NCBI GenBank assembly: GCA_025558095.1
Contig: JAIVFI010000010.1
Span: 1-64,000 of the forward strand
DNA: 64,000 nt
Direction of reading: 5' to 3'
Source: Hyaloraphidium curvatum
Taxonomy: Eukaryota > Monoblepharomycota > Hyaloraphidiomycetes > Hyaloraphidiales > Hyaloraphidiaceae
The notes under the pieces are model-generated. The model made no database searches. It saw only the letters and a program-made list of their open reading frames with translations, and had not been told where the DNA came from. The translations under genes and the position numbers were made by a program. The number at the start of each line of letters is the position of its first letter. Position 1 is the first letter of the stretch. Below, piece by piece: positions 9,374-19,003 of the stretch.

Positions 9374-10464
9374 ATGGAGGGCGACGACTACTTCGCCCCG
9401 GTCATGCGCACGAACCCCGTTCCCGACGCGGAGCCGACCAATGGCCAGGACCTCGCGGGGCTGGTCGCGGCGCACCCCTGGATCGCAAAGTGGCGCGAAC
9501 CGCCGCGCGAGAGGCTCATCGACAAGCTTTCGGCTGCGTGGCTGGGGCGCAGACTGTCTGGGAGCAGTGGAGAGGGCGGACGAGGGCCGTTGAGCCGTGT
9601 CGTGTCCGGGATGCTGGGAGACGCGGCAGGAGGGTGTGTACAAGGGGAACCGACCGCCAACGACGACGGCCGGGAGGGTTCCAGTGCGCTTTCGCCCCAC
9701 AACGACAACGCTGATTCCGACGGGGACCCGCTTTCGGAGGAGCACGGGTCCGCGGACCAGGCTTCGGACAGCGAAGGCGGCGTCGGCGACCTCGACGGCC
9801 CTCCGCGCCGTGACCCAAAGAGGGGTTGGCGCAGGGCGTGCCTCCACCCCGGCTGCACGACGAGCCCGTCGTTTGGGTTCCCCGGGGAACGACCAGCGGT
9901 ACTGCTTCTCGCACCAGCTGCCGGGAATGGTCAACAACCGGCGGCTGTCGGGCAAGCCGAAGAAGCCCGCGGCGCGGCCGTTGGCTCCGAAACCCGTGCC
10001 GCACGCGAACGAGGATCGCAGGAAGCGCGGCCGGAAGGGCGACTCGGACGAGTCGGAAGACTCGTCGTACGATTCATCCGATCGCGGGCCGCAGAGGAGG
10101 CGCCGCCGCCCGCCCCAGGCGGACGGCCCCGTCCTGCGCCCCTGCAAGTTCCCCGGATGCCCGCGCTCCGCCAACTACGGCCCCGAGGGCCCCGGTCAGC
10201 TGCTGCGCTGTTCGTCGCACAAGCTCGCGGGCATGGTGCCCAAGTACCGGCACTGCGCGGCGGACGGGTGCTCCAACTTCCCGTGGTTCCGCACGAGCTG
10301 GAAAAGCGGGTACTGCCGCGCGCACCGCCGTCCCGGACTGCCATTCCGGAGCCCGTGCTTCGTGTTTGGGTGCAGGGCTGGGGGAACCTACGAGGCGGCC
10401 GGGGAGCATCGACAGATACTGCGACATGCACCGCGAAGACGGAATGGTGGTGCTGACCGAGTGA
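9374..10464 (+). CDS. EsV-1-7-like zinc-repeat protein, copy 1 (two frame breaks)
   Basis: Starts MEGDDYFAPVMRTNPVPDAE with a conserved N-terminal block (also WIAKWREPPRERLID), an acidic linker, then four Cys/His repeats of the form C-x4-C-x14-16-C-x2-H followed by (K/R)xxGM. Repeat 1 begins CLHPGCTTSPSFGFPG, repeat 2 CKFPGCPRSANYGPEG, repeat 3 CAADGCSNFPWFR, repeat 4 CFVFGCRAGGTY; His anchors are CFSH, CSSH, CRAH and CDMH. The spacing fits the EsV-1-7 repeat described from brown algae and their virus, where the IMM gene controls development. Between repeats 2 and the first half lies a basic Ser/Asp linker. Relative to copy 2 the text needs one base removed near 9891 (a CCCCGGGG run) and one near 10399 (CCGGGG). 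These could be sequencing errors or decay. Probably a nuclear or regulatory protein; role unknown. Confidence 0.65.
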
Positions 10465-10535
10465 TTGCGGACCGCGCAGCGAGACTTTAGGGAGCGGGAT
10501 CGTCATGGTATCGTCGAATCTAATCTAATCGGCCT

Positions 10536-12322
10536 CTACGCCTCCGCCTTGGCCTCCCTGGCCCTCGCAGCCTCCCACTTGACGATCCGCTCCACCTCGT
10601 CCCGCTCCTCCTTGAGGTAGAAGTACACCCACATCAGCGGGAGCGAAATCAAGTTGAACGCCGCGACCAGGAGCATCGGCCCCATGAGCGCGCCGCCGCC
10701 GGGCAGGGACGGGAACGATCCCGAGGAGTAGAGCGCGCCGCCGATCAGGGGGCCGACGACGATGCCGACGGCGAAGAAGATGTTGAAGATGCTGAACACC
10801 TGTTCGACCGTGAGCACCAGTCCGAATGGAGCACTTGAGGGGCCGCTCACCTTCGCCGCGGCGTTCTCGGGCACCAGCAGAGTGAGTTCCGGCAGCGCGG
10901 GCGTCACGGCGGCCGCAGTGACCCATCCGTAGACGAACAACGCGATGCAGATGCCCCAGTACGTCGAAGGCAGCGCGAGCATCGGCGCAGCGACCGCCGA
11001 AGCGGCCAGGCCGAGGTAGAGGATCCACTTGCTGCCGTACATGTCGCGGAGCCAGCCGCTGACGATGGCGCTGACGCAGTTGGGCACCACCTGGGGATGG
11101 CGGGTGAGAAACGTACAGCGCGATCCCGGGGGAGGCCCACCATGGCAAGGAACACGAGCCCGATGACAAGGCTGTTTGCGTTGAAGGGATCGCCCGATAG
11201 GAACAGCGGGATCACCGCCTCGATGGTCCCCATGCCGATGCCGGCGATGATGCAAAGCCAGTTCATCAGCATCACGCACGGGTCGAGCCAGAGCTGCCAG
11301 AAGGTCGGGTTCTCTGTGCGCAGCACGGTCCAGTTTAGGTTGGTCCTCCGGATCGTCCGCACCGGTGCCTCGGCGGAAACCTCCACCGGCTCCCCCTTGG
11401 CCGCCTTGTCCGCCGCCTCGGCCATCTCCTTGGCCTCGGCCTTGTTCACCGTCCCGAACCCGACCTTGTCCGCCCTGTCGACGGTGTGGTCCGGCTCCGC
11501 GACCATCAGCCGCAGGACCATGTCCGCGACGATGACGACGCAGTTGAGGATGAAGGGCGAGTAGTAGCCCAGCTTCTCGAACATGATGCCGCCGACGACG
11601 GGGCCGATGAGCATGCCGATGTTGAGGCCGAGGAAGACGGTGGACATGGCACGGCCGAGCTCGTGCGCGGGGAAGAGGTCCGAGATGAAGGCCAGGCCGA
11701 CCGTCCTGCAGTCGGGGGGATCAGCGGGTCGGAACATCGGCAGCGGCGGTACGACGCACCAGATGGAGGCCGCCGCGACGCCCTGCAGGAACCGCGCAAA
11801 GTACAACAGCGCCAGCGAGTTGGCCAGCATGAACATGACGATGGCCACCAGCTGCACCCCAAGCCCCGCGATCATCGGCCACTTCCGGTTCTTGTACCGG
11901 TCCGAAATCACGCCGTAGATCGGGCTCGCGACCAGCGTGCCGACGCCGAAGAGGGCGACCAGGATGCCCACGAGGGTCGAGCTCTTGCCCGAGATGTCGT
12001 AGCCCAGCCGCTCGAAGATGAAGGGGAGGAGGGGGATGATGATGGAGTAGACGAGGAGGTCGACGGCGACGGCCGCCGTGACGACAAAGACGGCGAAGGA
12101 GGGGGAGCGTGCCAGCCGGTACATGAAGGTGCCCGGCGTGTTGGAGATAAAGAGCTGCTTCTTTGGCGGAGGGGCAGCGGGCGCGTCGGCGGCCGCCTTC
12201 GGGGCCGGGTCGGTTCCCGAAGAGTCGTCGGCGACCGAGGCCGTGCGCGATCCGTCGTCCGAATCGGCGTCCACGGCGCCTGAAGGGGAGGGCACGCGCG
12301 TCAACGACAAAGAGGGCGTCAT
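10536..12322 (-). CDS. Major facilitator superfamily transporter (DHA1/vesicular-amine-like)
   Basis: Starts MTPSLSLTRVPSPSG, with an acidic, Ser/Ala-rich cytosolic N-terminus of about 60 residues, then the first helix FAVFVVTAAVAVDLLVYSII. MFS motif A appears between helices 2 and 3 as YGVISDRYKNRKWP, and the sixth-helix half ends with PVVGGIMFEKLGYYSPF. A long charged central loop (about AEPDHTVDRADK onwards) separates the two six-helix bundles. Three introns restore the family pattern: about 11704-11755 (GTGCGTCG to GACTGCAG), about 11093-11140 (GTGGGC to CCCCAG) and about 10798-10853 (GTGAGCGG to GAACAG), the last giving AAKVFSIFNIFFAVGIVVGP. The layout is closest to DHA1/VMAT-type drug or amine exporters. 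Substrate unknown. Confidence 0.8.
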
Positions 12323-13003
12323 CTCCGGGGCGGTGGCGGGGATTTCGAGGGCAGCCGAAGGCGGTGAGGGCGTCTGCCGGGGGGTTTCAGCGTGCGGGCC
12401 GGGGGAGCGCTCGGCCGGGACTCACGGCCATTGCGGAAACGAGGAGCGGAGCCCCTTTGGTTCGACGAGCGCGGTCGAGTCCGATTGCGATGTTCGGCAG
12501 CGTTCCAAAATCGCAAAATCGTTCGAAATGCCCGGTGCCGTTGCGTCTTCCGTTCCGCAGGATGTGGTGAGGTCACCAGCCGCCGCGATCGAAGTCCTCG
12601 GAGCGGAGCATCCAGCTATCCGGAGCGGCCACGGGCGGAGACGGAAAGAACTTTTCGAATGCGGGTTGCTTGGGTTACGTTACTAAGGGCGGTTTCCGGG
12701 CCCAGGGAGCGTCTGCGTATTTCCCGTCCAATCCATGCGTAACATCAGCATGTTTCCGTACTCCCCGTCCCACCACTGTTTGCAGGACCACCTTGTGATC
12801 CGACCAGGCCTGTTCTTTCCCGCAAACCGCGCCAGACGACATCCCGAGCACCTGATCAGAGTCGAATGCTCGCATTATAGAGCCAGATCATCACAACAGG
12901 CGTCGAACGCCTTTCCACAGTCTATTCCTCGATCCACTCTGCGCGCAATACCTCCGCATCAACCACGACCGAGACGGAGACCGGAAACCCGTCCGCAATC
13001 GCG
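12323..13003. other. Intergenic region
   Basis: 681 bases between the 5' end of the MFS gene and the 3' end of the next transporter, both on the minus strand. It is less GC-rich than the genes and has no credible ORF. It should contain the promoter of the MFS gene. Confidence 0.5.
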
Positions 13004-14692
13004 CTATCTCCCCTCGCCAGCCTCGGCGTCAAGGGCCCCCGACGCCTCTAACCTCCCCTCTTCCCCCAATTTTCCCAGCTCCGTCCCCATCTTCCCCATG
13101 TCCGCGCCCTTCCCCAGCTCCACCGCCCCTTCTCCGTCCCCTTCCAGCAGCGCCGGATCCACCCCCTTCAGCGCCTCCTTGGCCCCCTTCCCGTTCATCA
13201 CCGTCGTATCGTGCAGCAGCCTCCTGCTCCTCCCCCTGTACAGCAGCGACAGCAGCACCGTGAACCACGACACCCCCGTCAGCGCCCAGAGCACGGCCTG
13301 CCTGTCCTGCACGCCGCCCAGGACGGGGGTGAGGACGACGGCCCAGACGGCCGCGCCGGAGAAGATGAAGTAGTTGGAGACGGCGGGTTGGAGGTCGGGG
13401 AAGGTGGCCTCGAGGCAGAGTTCGAAGACGATTGGGAGGACGGGGAAGTTGGTGACGCCGAAGAAGGCGGCGGAGAGGAGGATGCCCCAGTACATGTCGG
13501 GCTTGAGGGCCAGGGTGAGCCCCGTGAAGGCGATCGAGGAGCCGACCAGCAGGACGCGCAGGGTGGAGACCCAGATCGAGTACCGGTCCACGAGCTTGGC
13601 CACGGGGAGGGAGAACCAGCCGGCTATGATGATCGTAGGCATCAGGAAGCCGACCTGGGAGGGCGTGTAGCCGAACGGCAGCAGGATCGGGGAGACGAGG
13701 AGGAGCAGGACGAAGAAGATCGACATCTGCAGGCTCATGATGAGCCACAGGAGGAGGTACGGCACCGAAGTGGCGGCCGTCTTGAGCGACTTCTTGAACC
13801 GGGCCGACTGCCCGTGCCGCGAGGCGGTCATGACCTCGGCTGAGGGCGTCGGCGGTGTGGGCGGGCGGTCCGGAACAAAGATCATGATGCACACCGGCAC
13901 GACGGAGTAGGAAGCCCAGATGAGGAAGGCGAGGGGCACCTTGTCCGGCGACGAGACGATGTAGCTCGTCGCAGACGACGAGATCAGGATACCGATGGAG
14001 GGGGAGACCGACGCCAGGGTGTTGGCCACCGTGCGCTCACGGAGCCCGAACCAGGTCTGCGCGAGGCGGGTGGTGCTCGAGGTGCCGAAAGGGCGGCCGA
14101 TGCCGATCAGCACCTGGCCCACCAGGGCGATGGCGAGCGAGGCGGTCTTGTTGGTGGCGAAGGTGCCAAAGTAGCGCACCCAGGAGCCGGCGCAGTTGAG
14201 CACGGCGCCGGTGAGCAGGGCGAACTTTAGCCCCCGCGAGTCGATGGTGTAGGCCGACAAGAGCCCCGTCACGATGAGACTGATATATATCACGAGACCA
14301 AACCAATTGATCACGTTGGTCGTCGTCTCGTAATATGCAGCCGCACGGGACGAAACCGGCGCCAGCGTGTTCCAGTTGAGCGAGGCCGAGGTGGCTAGAG
14401 AGGTCAGGGCGCCCAGAGCGAACCACCGCTGCGGGTAGACCCGGTACTCGGCGGCGGTCCCGTCCGGCACGGCGGAGAGGTCCGTGAGGTCCTTCCCCGC
14501 GTCCGGCCCGCCTCCTCCCGCCGCTGATCCGAGATTCCCATTTAGGTCCCCGGCCGGACTACTGCCGCCCGCCACCGCGTGCCCCGCGGTTCCGACCAGC
14601 TCCGCCGCCCCGCCGCCCGCCGCCATGCCGTTGAGCGTGGCGGCAGTGCTCACTGCGTCGTCCGCAGCGTCGTCGACGGGCGAAGAGGACAT
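13004..14692 (-). CDS. FLVCR-like major facilitator transporter
   Basis: Uninterrupted 562-residue ORF. After a Gly/Ala-rich N-terminus it reads YRVYPQRWFALGALTSLATS, then LNWNTLAPVSSRAAAYYETT and VINWFGLVIYISLIVTGLLS. That order (YRLYxRRWFVL, W-x-x-F/L-A-P-V, then V-N-W-x-S-L-V-Y) is characteristic of the FLVCR / DIRC2 branch of MFS carriers, which move haem, choline or related compounds. The GSWVRYFG segment and LIGIGRPFG also fit. Twelve hydrophobic helices are visible with a central Pro-rich loop (PDRPPTPPTPSAE), and a Gly/Glu-rich cytosolic tail. The substrate cannot be read from sequence. It lies tail-to-head with the preceding MFS gene, so two carriers are adjacent. Confidence 0.85.
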   Translation of the reverse strand: MSSSPVDDAADDAVSTAATLNGMAAGGGAAELVGTAGHAVAGGSSPAGDLNGNLGSAAGGGGPDAGKDLTDLSAVPDGTAAEYRVYPQRWFALGALTSLATSASLNWNTLAPVSSRAAAYYETTTNVINWFGLVIYISLIVTGLLSAYTIDSRGLKFALLTGAVLNCAGSWVRYFGTFATNKTASLAIALVGQVLIGIGRPFGTSSTTRLAQTWFGLRERTVANTLASVSPSIGILISSSATSYIVSSPDKVPLAFLIWASYSVVPVCIMIFVPDRPPTPPTPSAEVMTASRHGQSARFKKSLKTAATSVPYLLLWLIMSLQMSIFFVLLLLVSPILLPFGYTPSQVGFLMPTIIIAGWFSLPVAKLVDRYSIWVSTLRVLLVGSSIAFTGLTLALKPDMYWGILLSAAFFGVTNFPVLPIVFELCLEATFPDLQPAVSNYFIFSGAAVWAVVLTPVLGGVQDRQAVLWALTGVSWFTVLLSLLYRGRSRRLLHDTTVMNGKGAKEALKGVDPALLEGDGEGAVELGKGADMGKMGTELGKLGEEGRLEASGALDAEAGEGR

Positions 14693-15284
14693 TTAGCTCT
14701 GCAGAAGAAAACGAGTCCCACCGGGTGGCAAGTGCCGAGCCAAAAGGCGGCGGGGGATGAATAAGCAGACCTCGCACGCGGAAGACCGTGCAGAGGAGGC
14801 CGAGTGACAAAGAAACGGAGACGCCTTAGATATGGCCTTGGCTAAAGTGGTTTCGGCCGCGAAAGCTTCCAGTGCAGAGCTGGAGCAGCCGAAATGTTCT
14901 TTCGATCACACGACGCACAAGGAGCACAAGTTCCGAAAGCAAGGAAGACAATAAGGAAAAGAGCTTGTATACAGCTCTGAAAGTGGTTTCTGGAATAGCC
15001 GTGTCCATCAGCCGAGGGGCCAAGGCGGCGCATGGTAGTCCACTCGGCAACCCGCCCGGACGGTTCAGGGCGCCAATGGGAGCCGGCCGAGCAGCCTTGG
15101 CCAGGGCAGCTGCACATCCTTTGGCTTTTTCTCCTCCGATCGTACTTGCCTAGTGCAAATCGGCAAATCGGGCAAATGTCGTCACCTGCTCGACAAGTTG
15201 GTGACTCCACCGCCGCAAGCACCGCCACCTTGCACTCACAGCCAAACTCGCCCGCGAATCCCGGTCGAACTGACCGGGCTCAAG
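14693..15284. other. Divergent intergenic region
   Basis: 592 bases between the FLVCR-like gene (minus) and the metalloprotease (plus), which should carry both promoters. No ORF here looks real: codon choice and composition do not match neighbouring genes. Confidence 0.5.
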
Positions 15285-17282
15285 ATGGAAATGCACTTTC
15301 TCGCCTCTTTATGCACGGCGCTTGCCGCCGTCGAACTGTTTGGACGCGTCGCCGCGACGCCGGTCGGCGTCCCCGGCCTGCTCTCCGCGCTGCCGCCGGC
15401 CGCTGCGGACGGCCTCCCCGGCGCTGCGGTCGCCGCCGCGAACGCCGCCACGCAGCGCACGTTCTTCACGCTGGTCAACAAGGACCTGCTGGGCGCGGAC
15501 GGTCCGCCGTCGCTTCGCCTCGACCTCTTCGGCGAGTCGCTCGTCGCGGACCGCGTCTCGGCCGACGCGGGGCCCGACGGGACCAGCTGGCAGGGCACCG
15601 TGCGCGGCTCGCCGCTCAGCTCCGTCACCTTCTTCTCCTCGGGCGGTTCGGACGCCGTCGCCGGCACGGTGCGCACCGTGGGCGGCACTTTCGAGGTCGT
15701 CCCGACCGACGGTGGGCCGGTGCACGCCGTGTCGCAGCTCAACGCATCGGCGTTTCCGCCCGAGCTGGATCCCATTGTGGTCAAGGAGCTCCCAGGGGAG
15801 CGCAGCCTCGAGGAGGACTTTTCCGCTCAGGTCGGCGGCCTCGAGCCGGAGCATCCTGCGCGAGCGCGCGACCGGCTGCAGCGCCGCGTGGATCCGTACG
15901 TCGCCGACGTGCTCGTGCTGTACAGCGCCGTCGCAGCTGCCCGGATGGGAGGGCAGGCCGCCACCGAGACCCGAATCAACCTCGCAATAACAGAAACCAA
16001 CGGCGCGTACACAAACAGCCTCGTCAACCTGCGTCTCCGCCTTGCCCACGCGCAGCAGGTCGCCGTACCCGCGGACGTGGAGGTCGACTTCTACCAGGCC
16101 CTCCCCTGGGTGCGACAACTGCCCGCGGTCTCGGCCATGCGGGATCAGTATCGTGCGGATTTTGTTTCGCTTTGGATTGACAACACTGATTTCTGCGGCC
16201 TCGGGTACATGATGGGACCCGACGAGGTCTCGGTGACGTTCGCCGAGGCGGCGTACAACGTGGTACACTGGGGCTGCGCAACGGGCTACTTCTCGTTCGG
16301 CCACGAACTGGGGCACAACATGGGTGCGCACCACGACCGCGCAAACGCCGGAGGGAGCCTGCCCGCCTACCCCTACTCGTACGGATACCAGCACCGGAAC
16401 AGCCTGTGGCGCACGATCATGGCGTATGATTGTGACGCCGGCTGCCCGCGGCTGCAGTATTTTTCGAACCCGGCCGTGCAGTACGACGGGGCCGCCATGG
16501 GCGTGGACCGTTCCCAGGCCAACTCGGCCGATGTCGCGGGGACCTTCAACTCGCATGCGGACATCCTGGCGAGGTTCAGGGATGCGCCACCGACCAGCAC
16601 GCTGAGCCGGACGCGAACCCGGTCGAGCACCTCGCTGAGCAGGACGCAGACCCCCTCGAGCACCTCGAAGAGCGCGACCCGGTCGACCACACGGACTAGG
16701 AGCGCTTCCAGCACGAGCCGCACGTCTACCCGGTCGCGCACCCGGACGACTAAATCCCGCACCGCCTCAGCTAGCGCGACCAAAACGGCGACTCGATCCA
16801 TCTCCTCCCTCAGCCGGACATCCACAAGCGCCTCGCGGACGGAGACCCAATCCACTACCACCCGGTCGCCGACGACGTCTACGACGACCAGCGAGACTCC
16901 CACGACGACCACCAATACCCCTACGACATCCACGACCTCCTTGACCACCTCGACGACCAGCGAAACTCAAACCACCAGCACCGAAACCCTCACTACGACT
17001 TCCCTAACCCCGACGACTACCTCGATCACCGTGCGAGCAACGGCCCGTGGGCCTCTGACCACCCCGCGTTCCCTGCGGCGCACGAGCACGAAGCGCCGCA
17101 CGTCGACCAAGCGGCGCACGTCGACCAAGCGCCGCACGTCGACCAAGAGGCGGACGACGACAAAGAGGCGGACGAGCTCCAAGAGGCGGACGACGTCGAG
17201 GAGGCGGACGACGTCCAAGCGGCGGACGAGCACCAAGCGCCGCACGAGCACGAGGAGGCGGACGAGCACCCGTCGGGCCTGA
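15285..17282 (+). CDS. Secreted reprolysin-like (M12) zinc metalloprotease with Ser/Thr stalk and basic tail
   Basis: Starts MEMHFLASLCTALAAVELFG, a good signal peptide cut near VAATPVG; the Met at 15285 is preferred over upstream starts for this reason. A propeptide-like region (about residues 30-200) precedes the catalytic domain, which begins near DPYVADVLVLYSAVAA. The zinc site is HELGHNMGAHHD at about residues 340-351, the full HExxHxxGxxHD of metzincins, with a Met-turn TIMAYDCDAGC downstream. After about residue 440 comes a Ser/Thr stalk with spaced Arg, then eleven copies of a six-residue unit like TSTKRR ending the protein at RRA. It is likely exported and digests proteins outside the cell. 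No GPI signal is seen, and the highly basic end is unusual. EsV-like copy 2 follows, convergent, 84 bases away. Confidence 0.85.
   Translation: MEMHFLASLCTALAAVELFGRVAATPVGVPGLLSALPPAAADGLPGAAVAAANAATQRTFFTLVNKDLLGADGPPSLRLDLFGESLVADRVSADAGPDGTSWQGTVRGSPLSSVTFFSSGGSDAVAGTVRTVGGTFEVVPTDGGPVHAVSQLNASAFPPELDPIVVKELPGERSLEEDFSAQVGGLEPEHPARARDRLQRRVDPYVADVLVLYSAVAAARMGGQAATETRINLAITETNGAYTNSLVNLRLRLAHAQQVAVPADVEVDFYQALPWVRQLPAVSAMRDQYRADFVSLWIDNTDFCGLGYMMGPDEVSVTFAEAAYNVVHWGCATGYFSFGHELGHNMGAHHDRANAGGSLPAYPYSYGYQHRNSLWRTIMAYDCDAGCPRLQYFSNPAVQYDGAAMGVDRSQANSADVAGTFNSHADILARFRDAPPTSTLSRTRTRSSTSLSRTQTPSSTSKSATRSTTRTRSASSTSRTSTRSRTRTTKSRTASASATKTATRSISSLSRTSTSASRTETQSTTTRSPTTSTTTSETPTTTTNTPTTSTTSLTTSTTSETQTTSTETLTTTSLTPTTTSITVRATARGPLTTPRSLRRTSTKRRTSTKRRTSTKRRTSTKRRTTTKRRTSSKRRTTSRRRTTSKRRTSTKRRTSTRRRTSTRRA
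17077..17275 (+). repeat. 18-nt tandem repeat, about 11 units, coding
   Basis: An 18-base unit similar to CACGTCGACCAAGCGGCG repeats about eleven times with small changes (GACGACGACAAAGAGGCG, CACGAGCACCAAGCGCCG). It encodes the TSTKRR-like hexapeptides at the end of the metalloprotease. Length may vary between strains. Confidence 0.8.
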
Positions 17283-17366
17283 GGTGCTGGGGCCGTTGGA
17301 CGGCGGAGACCTGTGCAACAAAATACCGCCGCCACATGTATTGCAAGGAAGAAGGAAGGGGGGCAA

Positions 17367-18413
17367 TCACTCCGCCAGCACGACCATCCCATGCTCGCGG
17401 TGGACGTCGCACCACCTGTCGATGCTCCCCGGGTGACCGAACGAACCGCCCTTCTTACAGTTGTAGGAGAAGCAGGGGCTGTAGAATGCGAGCCCGGGGA
17501 GACGGTGCCGGCGGCAGTAGCCCGTTCGCGTCCCCGTGCGGTACCAGGGGTAGTTCGCGCACCCCGCGGCGGCGCAGTGGCGCATCTTCTGGACCATTCC
17601 CGGGAGCTTGTGCTTGGAGCACCGGAGCAGCTGTCCCGCGCCTTCGGGCCCGTACGCGGCAAGGGTTTCGCAACCGCCGGGGAACTTGCAGAGGACCCCG
17701 GCGGGCTTGCGGGGCGCGGGGCCGCGCGGTCCGTTGCTTCCCGAGGGGGGTGCCCGGCACTTTTTCCTGGGAGGTTCGGGATCGGGATCCGACGTTCCGC
17801 CTGACGCCGCCGAATCCGATGCCATCGCCTCCGCACGGGCCCGCTCCCGCAGTTTCCTGTTGTTGACCATCCCCGGCAGCTTGTGCGAGAAGCAGTACCG
17901 CTGGTCGCCCCCCGGGAAGCCGAAGGAGGGGCTCGTGGTGCAGCCGGGGTGGACGCACTCCCTGCGCCAGCCCCCCGGCGCGGCCGGGGGCAGGTCGTGG
18001 TCCGTGCGGTCTTCGTCGTCCGAAGTCCCATCGGCGGACCCGTCCTCCTCCGAAAGCGGGTCCCCCTCGGAGGAACCGTCGTCGTCGTATGCTGACAACG
18101 CGCTGGAATCCTCCGGGCCGTCGTCGGGGGCGCCCGGTCCCCGCTTTGCGACGCCTCCCAGCATCCCATCCACCGCCCTGCTCAGCGCCCCTCGTCATCC
18201 ATCCCCACTGCTACCGGCTGACTTTCCAGCCAATGCCCCACCCGACCACGCCCGAGAGAGCCTGTCGATGAGCCTCTCCCGGGGCGGCTCGCGCCACCTG
18301 GCGATCCACGGGTGCGCCACCACAAGCCCGGCGAGGTCCTGGCCGTTAGTCGGCTCCGCGTCCGGAACGGCGTTGGTCCGCATGAGGGGGGCGAAGTAGT
18401 CGTCGCCGTCCAT
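17367..18413 (-). CDS. EsV-1-7-like zinc-repeat protein, copy 2 (one frame break)
   Basis: Starts MDGDDYFAPLMRTNAVPDAE (ATG 18413; another ATG at 18431 is in frame) and shares AHPWIARWREPPRERLID with copy 1. From about 18173 a second frame carries the rest: acidic linker, then four Cys/His repeats. They begin CVHPGCTTSPSFGFPG, CKFPGGCETLAAYGPEG (five rather than four residues between the first Cys pair), CAAAGCANYPWYR and CFSYNCKKGGSFG, with anchors CFSH, CSKH, CRRH and CDVH, and the protein ends EHGMVVLAE. Compared with copy 1 there is one extra base in the GTGGGGATGG stretch near 18203, so the N-terminal block and the repeats are out of frame. No intron of usable length explains this. The repeats themselves are intact and highly conserved, which argues for a recent break or a sequence error. 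Confidence 0.65.
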
Positions 18414-19003
18414 GGCAGCGGCGTCGGACATCGCTGTTCTGTCCGCGTGGCTTCTTGTTTCGTAGGGGTAACGGGCGGTCGAAAGCGGCGATGACCTCCA
18501 CGGACAGCGCGACGAACCTGATTCCACAACGCACATGCGATTCGGAAGAGGAACAGTCGTCAAGATGTAGGTATCGAAGCTGGCCAACGCGGCCGGGCCA
18601 ACTCCTCCAACCAGATTCCCCCGGTGTACCGGTTGAGCAGACCCAAAACAAGCCAATCGGGGTCCATAACTCGGATCTCAACGCCGGCTTCTGCTTCAAA
18701 ACCAGGTTTCTAAGTCGCGGACCAGAGCATGGAGTGGCGGCTGCCGCGTGAAGCCACGGAGGCGCTCGCCGCGGGGAAGTCGATGTACGAAGTCCAGGCG
18801 ATTCTCGCGCGGATCAGGGAGGAGGAAGCTCGATAGTGCCTGGAACTCATTGGCCTAGTCATCTTCTATGGAGGGACTTTGCCTTCCTCGATGGTCGGAT
18901 CGCGTGACCCCGACCCGACCGGTCCGGTTCTTCAGTCCCGCATTGGCCGTGCCCCACGTCGCGCCTTTCCCCTTTTCTCGAACACGCGACTCCTCCTTCG
19001 GAA
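18414..19003. other. Intergenic region with one small ORF
   Basis: 590 bases upstream of zinc-repeat copy 2 (minus) and the F-box gene (plus). It should contain both promoters. The only candidate coding piece is the 35-codon ORF at 18729-18836, listed separately. Confidence 0.45.
18729..18836 (+). CDS. Small ORF, 35 codons, possible exon or relic
   Basis: An ATG-led ORF encodes MEWRLPREATEALAAGKSMY followed by EVQAILARIREEEAR. The composition is helical and balanced, unlike nearby noise, and it ends at a TAG. It may be a micro-protein, the end of an unseen spliced gene or a fragment of a mobile element. No family recognised. Confidence 0.2.
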   Translation: MEWRLPREATEALAAGKSMYEVQAILARIREEEAR

